Below are positions 1 through 6,898 of a DNA stretch of 64,000 bases, piece after piece. This stretch comes from Saccharothrix ecbatanensis (GTDB taxonomy: Bacteria; Actinomycetota; Actinomycetes; Mycobacteriales; Pseudonocardiaceae), in the NCBI RefSeq assembly GCF_014205015.1, contig NZ_JACHMO010000001.1, positions 1,488,001-1,552,000 on the forward strand. The letters are read 5' to 3'. Made by a program: the position numbers and the translations under genes. The first letter of the stretch is position 1; every line of letters begins with the position of its first letter. The notes under the pieces were generated by a model. The model made no database searches. It had not been told where the DNA came from and saw nothing but the letters and a program-made list of their open reading frames with translations.

Positions 1-2
1 AG

Positions 3-533
3 AACGTGCTCAAGCTCGACCCGCTCGACACGGGGCTCCTGCTGCTGCCCGGCGGTCTGCTGATGGGCCTGCTGTCGCCGGTCGTCGGCCGGCTCTACGA
101 CCGGGTGGGGCCGCGCGTCCTGCTCATCGTCGGCACGGTCGCCACCAGCGCGTCCTTGTGGTTCGCGACGACGTTCGACGCCTCGACGTCCACCGCGCTG
201 GTGCTGGTGTTCCACCTGGTGCTGAGCGTGGGTCTGGCGTTCTCGTTCACGCCGCTGTTCTCCGCCGGTCTGGGCGCGTTGCCGGCTCGGCTGTACGCGC
301 ACGGCAGTGCCGTCTTCAGCACGACACAGCAGTTGGCCGCCGCGGCCGGGGTGGCGTTGCTGGTGAGCGTGATGAGCGCGCGTGCGGCGGAGTTGGCCGC
401 GTCCGGTGAGTCGGCGATCGGCGCCGAGGTGGGCGGGTTGCGCACGGCGTTCCTGATGGCGGCGATCCTGTCGGTGGTGGCGGTGGTCGGTGCGTTCATG
501 GTCCGCGGCGGGAAGGCCGAGACGCCTGCCTGA
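3..533 (+). CDS. MFS transporter, C-terminal part (5' end outside window)
   Basis: The frame is open from the window edge, so only the last 177 or so residues are seen. They form about five hydrophobic segments and contain the MFS-like loop RLYDRVGPR (cytoplasmic loop between transmembrane helices) and the STTQQLAAAAGVALL stretch typical of DHA2 (14-helix) drug/proton antiporters of the EmrB/QacA kind. Family knowledge suggests export of a small hydrophobic compound across the cell membrane; the substrate cannot be read from this fragment. The protein ends shortly after the last helix with a short charged tail. The stop codon overlaps the first base of a candidate operator (531-550) belonging to the next gene, so the two genes are probably separate units. 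Confidence 0.85.
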   Translation, partial: NVLKLDPLDTGLLLLPGGLLMGLLSPVVGRLYDRVGPRVLLIVGTVATSASLWFATTFDASTSTALVLVFHLVLSVGLAFSFTPLFSAGLGALPARLYAHGSAVFSTTQQLAAAAGVALLVSVMSARAAELAASGESAIGAEVGGLRTAFLMAAILSVVAVVGAFMVRGGKAETPA

Positions 534-550
534 TCGCTTTTGATCGGAAC
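531..550 (+). promoter_or_regulatory. Candidate DeoR-type operator A (GATCG-N5-GATCG)
   Basis: TGATCGCTTTTGATCGGAAC holds two GATCG cores exactly 10 bp apart (532-536 and 542-546), one helical turn. The same phased pair recurs at 585-599 and at 10552-10566, beside the hybrid regulator gene. Direct repeats at one-turn spacing are usual for DeoR-family operators. Assignment to that regulator is inference. Confidence 0.45.
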
Positions 551-584
551 TGGTCGGAGTTGTGGGCTTGACCGGACAAATGGC

Positions 585-599
585 GATCGCAGATGATCG
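585..599 (+). promoter_or_regulatory. Candidate DeoR-type operator B (GATCG-N5-GATCG)
   Basis: A second phased GATCG pair (585-589 and 595-599) lies about 40 bp before the DUF2264 start, where it could overlap the promoter. It shares the 10-bp phasing of the sites at 531-550 and 10552-10566. Confidence 0.45.
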
Positions 600-638
600 G
601 TCCACTGTTCGAGTTGTTCCGGCCGCAAAGGACTCCGC

Positions 639-2576
639 GTGACCCGATCTGAGGCGTTGTTGGCGGAGTCGATCACCGGCTGGGGTCGGGACAGGTGGGC
701 TGAGCTGGCCGACCGGATGCTGCTCGCCGTCCGGGCCCACGCCTCACCGGGCCACGCCCGGATCACGCCGCCCGGGTCGCCCGGCGGGTACGGCACGGCG
801 GTCGACGGGCTGGAGGGGTTCGCCCGCACGTTCCTGGTCGCGGGTTTCCGGCTCGCGGGCGAGGACGGCCGTGACCCGCTGGGCCTGGCCGAGTGGTACG
901 CGAAGGGCCTGGACGCGGGCACGGACCCGGCGTCCCCCGAACGCTGGCCGCGTCCCGAGGAGCACGCGCAGGCCAAGGTCGAGGCGGCGTCGATCGCGTT
1001 GATCCTGGACATGACGCGGCCCTGGCTGTGGGACCGGCTGACGGACTCCGTGCGCGACCGGGTGGTCGACTACCTGTCCGCCGTGGTCGGCGACGACACC
1101 TACCCGCGGTGCAACTGGGTGTGGTTCCGGATCGTGGTGGAGACGTTCCTGCGGTCGGTCGGTGGACCGTGGCGGGCGGAGGACATCGCGTCCGACCTGG
1201 CGGCGCACGACTCCTTCTACCGGGGCGACGGGTGGTTCGCCGACGGCGAGGAGCGGTCGTTCGACCACTACGGAGGTTGGGCGCTGCACCTGTACCCGGT
1301 GTTGTGGGCGCGGATGCGGGGCGCTTCGGACCTGGCCGGGGACCGGACTCCGCTCGACGTGGCGCGGCTCGACCGCTTCCTGGTGGACTACGTGCGGCTG
1401 ATCGGCGGGGACGGCGCACCGTTGGTGCAGGGCCGGAGCCTGATCTACCGGTTCGCGGCGGCGGCGCCGTTGTGGGCGGGTGCGGTGGCGGGCGTCACGT
1501 CGACCTCGCCGGGTCTGCTGCGCCGTGCGGCGTCCGGGATGGTGGCGCACTTCGCCGACCGGGGCGCGCCCGACGAACGCGGCTTGCTGACCATCGGCTG
1601 GTACGACGAGTGGCTCGCGTTGGCGCAGGCCTACTCGGGGCCGGCCTCGCCGTACTGGGCCGCGAAGGGGATGCTCGGACTCGCGCTCCCCGCCGACCAT
1701 CCCGTGTGGACGGCGGCCGAGGAGCCCTTGCCGGTGGAGCGCGCGGACGGGACGTGGATCGCGTCCCCACCCGGCTGGCTGATCTCGTCCACCCGTGCCG
1801 ACGGTCTGGTGCGGGTCGTGAACCACGGCACCGACCACGCTGTCGTCGGCGCGCAGGTCGGCGACTCGCCGCTGTACACACGGCTGGCCTACTCGACCGC
1901 CACCGCGCCGCTGTTGTCGGAACGGGCGTGGACGTCGCCGTTGGACCAGTCGGTGGTCCTGCTGGACGCGGCGGGCGTCGCCACACACCGTGCGGGCATG
2001 CGGACGCTGTCCGTGTCGCAGGTGGGGGACGCCGTAGTCGGCGCCTCCGTCGCTTGTGCCCACTGGCTCGAGGCGGCACCGGGACAACGCGACCACGGCT
2101 CCGGACGTCAGGGCGTGGCGCGGGACGTTGCCATGGTCACCACCGTCTCGATCCTGCGCGGGCCGTGGGAAGTGCGGTGTGTCCGGCTGGACCCCCTACC
2201 CGACGCCCCGGACGCGTTGCGTGAAGCGACCGCGCTCCGGATCGGCGGCTGGCCCGTGGCCGGCGATCCCACCGTGACGACTGAGCCGGGCCGGGCCGAG
2301 GCACGGTCGGGAGTGCTGCGCTCGGTGCTGGTCCCCGGCCCCGGCCTGCACCGGATCGGCGTCCACACCGAGCCCGACGCGAGCCCTCTGGGCCCGAACA
2401 CCGCCACCCCGTGGGCGGCAGGCGAGGTGACGCCCGGCAAGTGGACCGCCGTGGCGATCGGCCTCGACGCAGGCGGCCAGCCCGGCACGTCCCCGGCCAT
2501 CCACCTGGTCCAGGAAGCCGTCACGGTCACCTGGCCGGACAGCACCTCCACCACGACCAACCTGCCGACCGGATAA
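639..2576 (+). CDS. DUF2264 family protein, probable intracellular glycoside hydrolase (GH154-like)
   Basis: 645 residues without a signal peptide, so probably cytoplasmic. The N-terminal ~370 residues look like the all-helical DUF2264 domain: WAELADRMLLAVR near the start, a GLEGFART segment, a CNWVWFR block around residue 155-160, and GDGWFADGEERSFDHYGGWALH near 195-215. The C-terminal part is beta-rich. DUF2264 proteins underlie CAZy family GH154, where beta-glucuronidase activity has been described; I recall this from family knowledge and cannot confirm subfamily. The start is ATG-like GTG/ATG ambiguity-free by the position of conserved N-terminal residues. Two phased GATCG repeats upstream match one beside the DeoR/LacI-hybrid regulator at 9.4-10.5 kb, suggesting joint control with the GH30 and BNR genes. 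If so, it would act on imported glucuronic-acid-capped oligosaccharides. The specific reaction is inference. Confidence 0.75.
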   Translation: MTRSEALLAESITGWGRDRWAELADRMLLAVRAHASPGHARITPPGSPGGYGTAVDGLEGFARTFLVAGFRLAGEDGRDPLGLAEWYAKGLDAGTDPASPERWPRPEEHAQAKVEAASIALILDMTRPWLWDRLTDSVRDRVVDYLSAVVGDDTYPRCNWVWFRIVVETFLRSVGGPWRAEDIASDLAAHDSFYRGDGWFADGEERSFDHYGGWALHLYPVLWARMRGASDLAGDRTPLDVARLDRFLVDYVRLIGGDGAPLVQGRSLIYRFAAAAPLWAGAVAGVTSTSPGLLRRAASGMVAHFADRGAPDERGLLTIGWYDEWLALAQAYSGPASPYWAAKGMLGLALPADHPVWTAAEEPLPVERADGTWIASPPGWLISSTRADGLVRVVNHGTDHAVVGAQVGDSPLYTRLAYSTATAPLLSERAWTSPLDQSVVLLDAAGVATHRAGMRTLSVSQVGDAVVGASVACAHWLEAAPGQRDHGSGRQGVARDVAMVTTVSILRGPWEVRCVRLDPLPDAPDALREATALRIGGWPVAGDPTVTTEPGRAEARSGVLRSVLVPGPGLHRIGVHTEPDASPLGPNTATPWAAGEVTPGKWTAVAIGLDAGGQPGTSPAIHLVQEAVTVTWPDSTSTTTNLPTG

Positions 2577-2592
2577 CCCGCGTTCCACTAGC

Positions 2593-2982
2593 GTGCGGGA
2601 CGTGGCGCGTGTTCACGACATCGTCTTCGACAGCAGGCACCCGGCGTCACTGGCCCGCTTCTGGGCCGCGGTCCTGGACGGCTACCGCGTGGCGCCGTAC
2701 GACGACGAGGAGTTGCGCCGCCTGAAGGAGAAGGGGATCGAGGACCCCGAGGACGACCCCACGGTGCTGGTGGAGGCCGGCCCCGGCCGCCCGCGTTATT
2801 TCTTCGTGCTGGTGCCCGAGGACAAGATCGCCAAGAACCGCGTCCACCTGGACTTGACCGCCGACGACCCGGCCGCCGAAGTCGCCCGCTTGGTGCAGCT
2901 CGGCGCGGTCGCCGTGCGGGAGTACGACGGCTGGGTGCAGATGGCCGATCCCGAGGGCAACGAGTTCTGCGTCCTGCGCTGA
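2593..2982 (+). CDS. VOC superfamily protein (glyoxalase-like)
   Basis: 129 residues with the two beta-alpha-beta-beta-beta modules of the vicinal oxygen chelate fold: VHDIVFDSRHPASLARFWAAVL at the start and VHLDLTADDPAAEVARL in the middle, ending with DPEGNEFCVLR, the classical last strand. Members of this Glyoxalase_6-like group are often annotated as glyoxalase/bleomycin-resistance-like, with unknown substrates. The conserved NEFCVLR contributes a typical metal-side glutamate, but a full metal site cannot be proven by eye. The start is GTG at 2593; another GTG at 2602 is possible. It stands alone between the DUF2264 gene and a 200-bp spacer, with no hint of substrate. Confidence 0.8.
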   Translation: MRDVARVHDIVFDSRHPASLARFWAAVLDGYRVAPYDDEELRRLKEKGIEDPEDDPTVLVEAGPGRPRYFFVLVPEDKIAKNRVHLDLTADDPAAEVARLVQLGAVAVREYDGWVQMADPEGNEFCVLR

Positions 2983-3065
2983 TACCCGATTGGCCCAGCC
3001 CAACGACCCCGGCAGGACCTCCACCGACCATCCACGCCTATTGCGGCCCTCGGAGACGTGCCAAG

Positions 3066-3082
3066 TTGCCGGTGACCGGCAA
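3066..3082. promoter_or_regulatory. 17-bp perfect palindrome upstream of nfeD/SPFH pair
   Basis: TTGCCGGTGACCGGCAA is a perfect palindrome with 8-bp arms around one central base, about 120 bp before the NfeD start, inside the 200-bp spacer after the VOC gene. It could be an operator; the protein that would bind it is unknown. The rest of the spacer shows nothing recognisable. Confidence 0.3.
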
Positions 3083-3201
3083 GGAACTCGTCGCCGGACC
3101 GGCCGGGTGGGCACGTTGTCGCGCCACCGCCAACCGAGGAGCATGGGGATAGGCCCGGAGCGTGGCGTCGAGCGGTCGACTTGCCACGGAGGGAGCGTGC
3201 C

Positions 3202-3633
3202 GTGGACAGCTGGCTGGTGTGGCTGCTGCTGGGATTGTTCCTCGGCGCGGCCGAGTTGTTCGTGTTGACGGCGGCGCTGGGCGTGCTCGGCGGGGCCGCG
3301 CTGATCACGTCAGGTGTCGCCGCGGTCGGGCTCCCCGCGCCGGTCCAGTTCGTGGTGTTCACGTTGGCTTCGGTCCTCGGCCTCGTGCTGCTCCGCCCGC
3401 TCGCCCGTGACCACCTGCGCAAGCCGCAGACCGTGCGGTTCGGCGTGGACGCCCTGGTGGGCGAGTCCGGCTACGTGGTGAGCGAGGTGTCGCGGCACGG
3501 TGGCCGGGTGCGCATCGCCGGGGAGGAGTGGACGGCACGGCCGTTCGACGACAGCCTCGTGATCCCCGAGGGCGCCACCGTCGATGTCATGCGGATCAGC
3601 GGCAGCACCGCGTTCGTCTACCCCGGGGAGTGA
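3202..3633 (+). CDS. NfeD-like membrane protein
   Basis: 143 residues from the GTG at 3202, chosen because GGAGGGA at 3188-3194 sits at good spacing; an upstream TTG at 3181 would place that Shine-Dalgarno inside the gene. The N-terminal half has two or three hydrophobic helices (WLVWLLLGLFLGAAELFVL and following). The C-terminal half is an OB-fold-like NfeD soluble domain: VDALVGESGYVVSEV, GGRVRIAGEEWTARP, and IPEGATVDVMRISGSTAFV. NfeD partners with SPFH/stomatin proteins in membrane microdomains, and the next gene, 3 bp away, is exactly such a protein. The pair probably forms one complex in the cytoplasmic membrane; no enzymatic role is evident, because the ClpP-like protease domain of long NfeD proteins is absent. 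Confidence 0.88.
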   Translation: MDSWLVWLLLGLFLGAAELFVLTAALGVLGGAALITSGVAAVGLPAPVQFVVFTLASVLGLVLLRPLARDHLRKPQTVRFGVDALVGESGYVVSEVSRHGGRVRIAGEEWTARPFDDSLVIPEGATVDVMRISGSTAFVYPGE

Positions 3634-3636
3634 CTC

Positions 3637-4665
3637 GTGGAATCCTTGATCGCCGGTCTGGTCTTCGCCCTGTTCGTGATCGCCATCGTGCTGATGGCGG
3701 TGCGGATCGTCCCGCAGGCGCGAGCCCGCAACGTCGAACGGCTCGGCCGGTTCCAGCGCACGCTCCAACCGGGCCTGAACGTCGTCATCCCGTTCATCGA
3801 CCGCGTCCACCCGGCCATCGACCTGCGTGAACAGGTCGTCTCCTTCCAGCCGCAACCGGTCATCACCGAGGACAACCTCGTGGTGGAGATCGACACCGTG
3901 CTGTACTTCCAGGTCACCGACCCCCGCGCGGCGTTCTACGAGATCGCCAGCTACCTCCAGGCGGTCGAGCAGTTGACCGTCACCACCCTGCGCAACGTGG
4001 TCGGCTCGATGGACCTGGAACGCACCCTCACCTCCCGCGACACGATCAACAGCCAGCTGCGCGGCGTGCTCGACGACGCCACCGGTCGCTGGGGCCTGCG
4101 CGTCAACCGGGTCGAGATCAAGGCCATCGACCCGCCTCGGTCCATCAAGGACGCGATGGAGAAGCAGATGCGCGCCGAACGGGACAAGCGCGCCGCGATC
4201 CTCAACGCCGAGGGCCAGCGGCAGTCGCAGATCCTCACCGCCGAGGGCGACAAGCAGGCGGCCGTGCTGCGCGCGGAGGGGCAGCGGGCGGCGGAGATCC
4301 TGAAGGCGGAAGGCCAGTCGCGGGCGATCGACCAGGTGTTCCAGGCGGTCCACCGCAACGACCCCGACCCGAAGCTGCTGGCCTACCAGTACCTCCAGAT
4401 GCTGCCGCAGTTGGCGCAGGGGCCCGGCAACACGTTCTGGGTGATCCCGAGCGAGGTCACGTCCGCGCTGGAAGGCGTGTCCCGTGCCTTCACCGAGGCG
4501 TTGCCGAAGATCGCGCCGACCGCGTCGAGCGCCGCCACCGACGAGGCGGCGGCCAAGGCGGCCGAGGACGCGGCCCGTGCCGCCGCGGCCGCTGCCGAGG
4601 CGGTCGCCGACGCCGAGATCGAGGGCAGCGTGCTCGACGGCCGCCCCAGGACCACGATCGTCTGA
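3637..4665 (+). CDS. SPFH/band 7 domain protein (stomatin/QmcA-like)
   Basis: 342 residues, GTG start 3 bp after the NfeD stop. One N-terminal transmembrane helix (residues ~2-22) is followed by a band-7 domain (~25-190) with VERLGRFQRTLQPGLNVVIPFIDRV and EIKAIDPPRSIKDAM. A coiled-coil region (~185-230) carries repeated AEG motifs (NAEGQRQ, TAEGDKQ, RAEGQRA, KAEGQSR), the hallmark of stomatin/QmcA proteins that multimerise. The tail is Ala-rich (~285-330) and low in complexity. Family role: membrane-microdomain scaffold that influences protease and stress functions together with NfeD. The overlap of context (nfeD then SPFH) is the classical operon. Confidence 0.93.
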   Translation: MESLIAGLVFALFVIAIVLMAVRIVPQARARNVERLGRFQRTLQPGLNVVIPFIDRVHPAIDLREQVVSFQPQPVITEDNLVVEIDTVLYFQVTDPRAAFYEIASYLQAVEQLTVTTLRNVVGSMDLERTLTSRDTINSQLRGVLDDATGRWGLRVNRVEIKAIDPPRSIKDAMEKQMRAERDKRAAILNAEGQRQSQILTAEGDKQAAVLRAEGQRAAEILKAEGQSRAIDQVFQAVHRNDPDPKLLAYQYLQMLPQLAQGPGNTFWVIPSEVTSALEGVSRAFTEALPKIAPTASSAATDEAAAKAAEDAARAAAAAAEAVADAEIEGSVLDGRPRTTIV

Positions 4666-4711
4666 CCATTCCCCGTCACGGGGCGGTTCCCAGTCGGGGG
4701 ACCGATTCCAC

Positions 4712-4750
4712 CGCACCGGAGCACAGCCCACCGAGGCGTGCTCCGGTGCG
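4712..4750. terminator. Bidirectional hairpin between convergent genes
   Basis: A perfect 13-bp stem (4712-4724 with 4738-4750, core GCACCGGAGCAC / GTGCTCCGGTGC) with a 13-nt loop lies between the convergent SPFH and antiporter genes. There is no strong U-run, as is common for actinobacterial terminators. Confidence 0.6.
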
Positions 4751-4755
4751 TGCTC

Positions 4756-5973
4756 TCAGCCTTGCTCCAGCTTGCCGGGCTGCTGTTGTTCCTGCTGCCC
4801 GGTGGGCAGGTTGTCCGGCGGTTCCACGCTCAGCGCCTTGGCCACCGGCACGTCGGTCGAGGAGTGCAGCACGATCGACAACGCGATCGTGATGGCGACG
4901 AGGTCGAACACGTGATCACCCGACGGTATGCCCGCCTGGAGTGCCAGCAGCACGTAGACGACCGACGCGAACCCCTTGGGGCCGAACCACGCCGCGACCC
5001 ACCGCTCCCGTGGCGGCAAGGTCGTGCGCAGCAGGGAGAGCATCATCGCGGCCGGCCGCACCAGCAGGATCGCGATCAGGGCGACCGCCCAGTCACCCCA
5101 CGTCAGGTGGGAGATCCGGTCCGGCGTGATGAGCGCCCCGAACACCAGCAACGCGGCGAACTTCGTGGTCTCCGAGAGCAGGTCGCCGAAGTGCTCGAAG
5201 CTCTCCGCGGTGACCCGGTCCATCGTCGCCAGGGCCGACCCGGCGGCGAACGCGGCCAGGTAGGGGTTCGCGTGCGTCAGGTGGCAGGTCGCGTAGACGA
5301 TCACGCCGATCGCCAACGGCCCCAACGCCTGGAGCCGGGGTTCCGCGGTGAGGATCCGCAACCGCCACGCCAACGTCACCGCGGCGGCGATCGCGACGCC
5401 GAACACCAACCCGAGGACGAGTTCCAGCCCGATGGTGGCGAAATCCGTGTCCGAGCCGGTCGCGGTGGCCAGGAAGATCAGCACGAACGGCAGCGCGAGA
5501 CCGTCGTTCAGCCCGGACTCGACGTTGAGCAGGCGGCGCAACCGCATCGGCACATCGGTCCGCCCGACGATCGCCGAGGCGAACACCGGGTCGGTGGGGG
5601 AGAGGATCGCGCCGATCAGGAACGACGTGGTCCAGTCGAGACCGGCCAGGTAGTGCGCGGGCAGCGCGATCCCGACCATGGTCAGCGGCATCGCCAGGCC
5701 GAGGGCCCGACCCGACAGCCGCCACCCTTCCCGCAACGCCCGCACGTTCGCGCGCTGGCCGTCGGTGAACAGCACGGTGAACAGGGCAAGATCGGCCAGC
5801 CCGGTGACGAACACCCCGTCCGACGGGATGTCAACCAGCCCGAAGCCGCCCTGCCCGACCAGCGCTCCCGCCACGAGGAACATCAGCGCTGTGGACAGCA
5901 CCGTGCGCGCGGCGAGGCCGGAGAGGGACACACTGAGGAGCAACACCAGCCCGAAGGCCAATACGAGCGCCAT
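4756..5973 (-). CDS. Cation:proton antiporter (CPA1 type)
   Basis: 405 residues, about 11-12 transmembrane helices. The ion-binding signature is clear: LSPTDPVFASA at residues ~124-134 and VESGLNDGLALPF at ~151-163, whose Asn-Asp pair (156-157) is the CPA1 electroneutral Na+(K+)/H+ exchange motif. A short hydrophilic Gln-rich tail (GQQEQQQPGKLEQG) ends the protein; no RCK or universal-stress domain is fused. Family role: pH and sodium homeostasis at the cell membrane by exchanging protons for cations. It is convergent with the SPFH gene, shares a terminator hairpin with it, and has its own ~130-bp upstream spacer. I cannot tell Na+ from K+ preference. Confidence 0.92.
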   Translation of the reverse strand: MALVLAFGLVLLLSVSLSGLAARTVLSTALMFLVAGALVGQGGFGLVDIPSDGVFVTGLADLALFTVLFTDGQRANVRALREGWRLSGRALGLAMPLTMVGIALPAHYLAGLDWTTSFLIGAILSPTDPVFASAIVGRTDVPMRLRRLLNVESGLNDGLALPFVLIFLATATGSDTDFATIGLELVLGLVFGVAIAAAVTLAWRLRILTAEPRLQALGPLAIGVIVYATCHLTHANPYLAAFAAGSALATMDRVTAESFEHFGDLLSETTKFAALLVFGALITPDRISHLTWGDWAVALIAILLVRPAAMMLSLLRTTLPPRERWVAAWFGPKGFASVVYVLLALQAGIPSGDHVFDLVAITIALSIVLHSSTDVPVAKALSVEPPDNLPTGQQEQQQPGKLEQG

Positions 5974-6109
5974 CTACCCGATCCTGTCGTCGGCGATACG
6001 GCCCCCCGCATCGCAAAGGGCGTGCCGACCAGACTTCCCGGCGCTCCGGGCGCAAGGTTGCCGTATCAGAGCCTTTTTCGCAATCCAGCCCGTCGCAAGT
6101 GGACGTCGA

Positions 6110-6200
6110 TCACCGGAAGTGCCCGACCGGTAGGCGCAGCCACACGTCGGGCGGACCGGTGATCGCGCGGCCGTCCGCGGGGCCGTACGAGGCCTCCAGC
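6110..6200 (-). other. Frame-shifted C-terminal coding tail of the upstream SMI1 fusion gene
   Basis: Directly past the stop at 6201, a different minus frame reads ELEASYGPADGRAITGPPDV followed by WLRLPVGHFR and a stop at 6110. Of 30 codons from the first Glu, 28 end in G or C, which is how real genes in this window look. The simplest reading is that the fusion gene originally ran on to 6110 and a one-base indel near 6195-6215 moved it out of frame. A sequencing error is equally possible. Confidence 0.5.
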
Positions 6201-6851
6201 TCACGCCGACCTTCCCGAGATGTCGCCGGACTCCAACCGCGCCACGAACGCGTCCACGTCCGGCGCCGGATCCTGCCGCAGGTCGAACGTGAGGCGTTCG
6301 CCGGAGCCGTCGTCGCCGATGATCGCGATGCCGGGATGAGCGGCCACGTTCGCCTCCACCGTCTCCAGTGGCGTGTAGAGGGTGACGAAGGTGTCGCCCA
6401 GCCAACCGCTGCGGAACCACGACTCGCCCTGGAGGTAACGCCGCCACGCCACCGGCAGCGGACGGCCGAGTTCGGCCTCCGCACGGTCGAACTCCGCGTC
6501 CGCCACCGGACCCCGGTACTCGGCCTCGCACACGATCGGGCCGACGATGTTCGCGTTGAACTCGTCCAGGTCCTCGGCGGGCACCCAGTGCTCCAACACC
6601 TCACGCCCGCCGGCCTGCTGCACCGGGTACCGGGCGAGGAAGTCGCGCCGCACGCTGAACCGGGTGACGAACCCGACGCCCTTGGCGGGCACGTTCCACT
6701 CGCGCGCGATCTTGGTGGCGTACCAGCGGTTCGCCACCGGGTAGAAGATCGGCTGGTCGGGCAGTCGCGGTGGCCACGCCCGCCACCGCGACGCCGCGAC
6801 CAGGTCCAGTTCCGCCTGTCCGGTCGGTCGCCAGAGGTCCACCAAGTCCAT
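6201..6851 (-). CDS. Crystallin-J1/ADP-ribosylation-like N-terminal domain fused to SMI1/KNR4-like domain
   Basis: 216 residues from ATG at 6851. Residues ~1-113 (LWRPTGQAELDLV, WPPRLPDQPIFYPV, KGVGFVTRFSVRRDFLARYPVQ, WVPAEDLDEFNANIVGPI) match a small actinobacterial family usually labelled ADP-ribosylation/crystallin J1; the label is historical and no catalytic activity is proven. Residues ~117-205 (FDRAEAELGRPLPVAWRRYLQG, WLGDTFVTLYTPLETVEANVA, GIAIIGDDGSGERLTFDLR) are a SMI1/KNR4 domain, a fold common in immunity proteins against polymorphic toxins. The open frame of 477 aa that runs further upstream is not the gene, since it crosses into the molybdopterin subunit on the same strand out of frame. 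See the frame-shifted tail downstream. A role in protection against a toxin is possible but unproven. Confidence 0.7.
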   Translation of the reverse strand: MDLVDLWRPTGQAELDLVAASRWRAWPPRLPDQPIFYPVANRWYATKIAREWNVPAKGVGFVTRFSVRRDFLARYPVQQAGGREVLEHWVPAEDLDEFNANIVGPIVCEAEYRGPVADAEFDRAEAELGRPLPVAWRRYLQGESWFRSGWLGDTFVTLYTPLETVEANVAAHPGIAIIGDDGSGERLTFDLRQDPAPDVDAFVARLESGDISGRSA

Positions 6852-6898
6852 GGCGGACAGGGTAGGGGGTACCACCGAACAGTCCAGCGCGTTTCGGC

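Noticed and set aside
3181..3201. TTG start for the NfeD-like gene
   Set aside because: It would put the GGAGGGA Shine-Dalgarno inside the coding region; GTG at 3202 is better spaced.
4738..6162. 474-codon open frame on + strand through the antiporter gene
   Set aside because: It is rich in Arg, Gln and His, the typical antisense shadow of a GC-rich gene; the minus-strand antiporter has clear CPA1 motifs.
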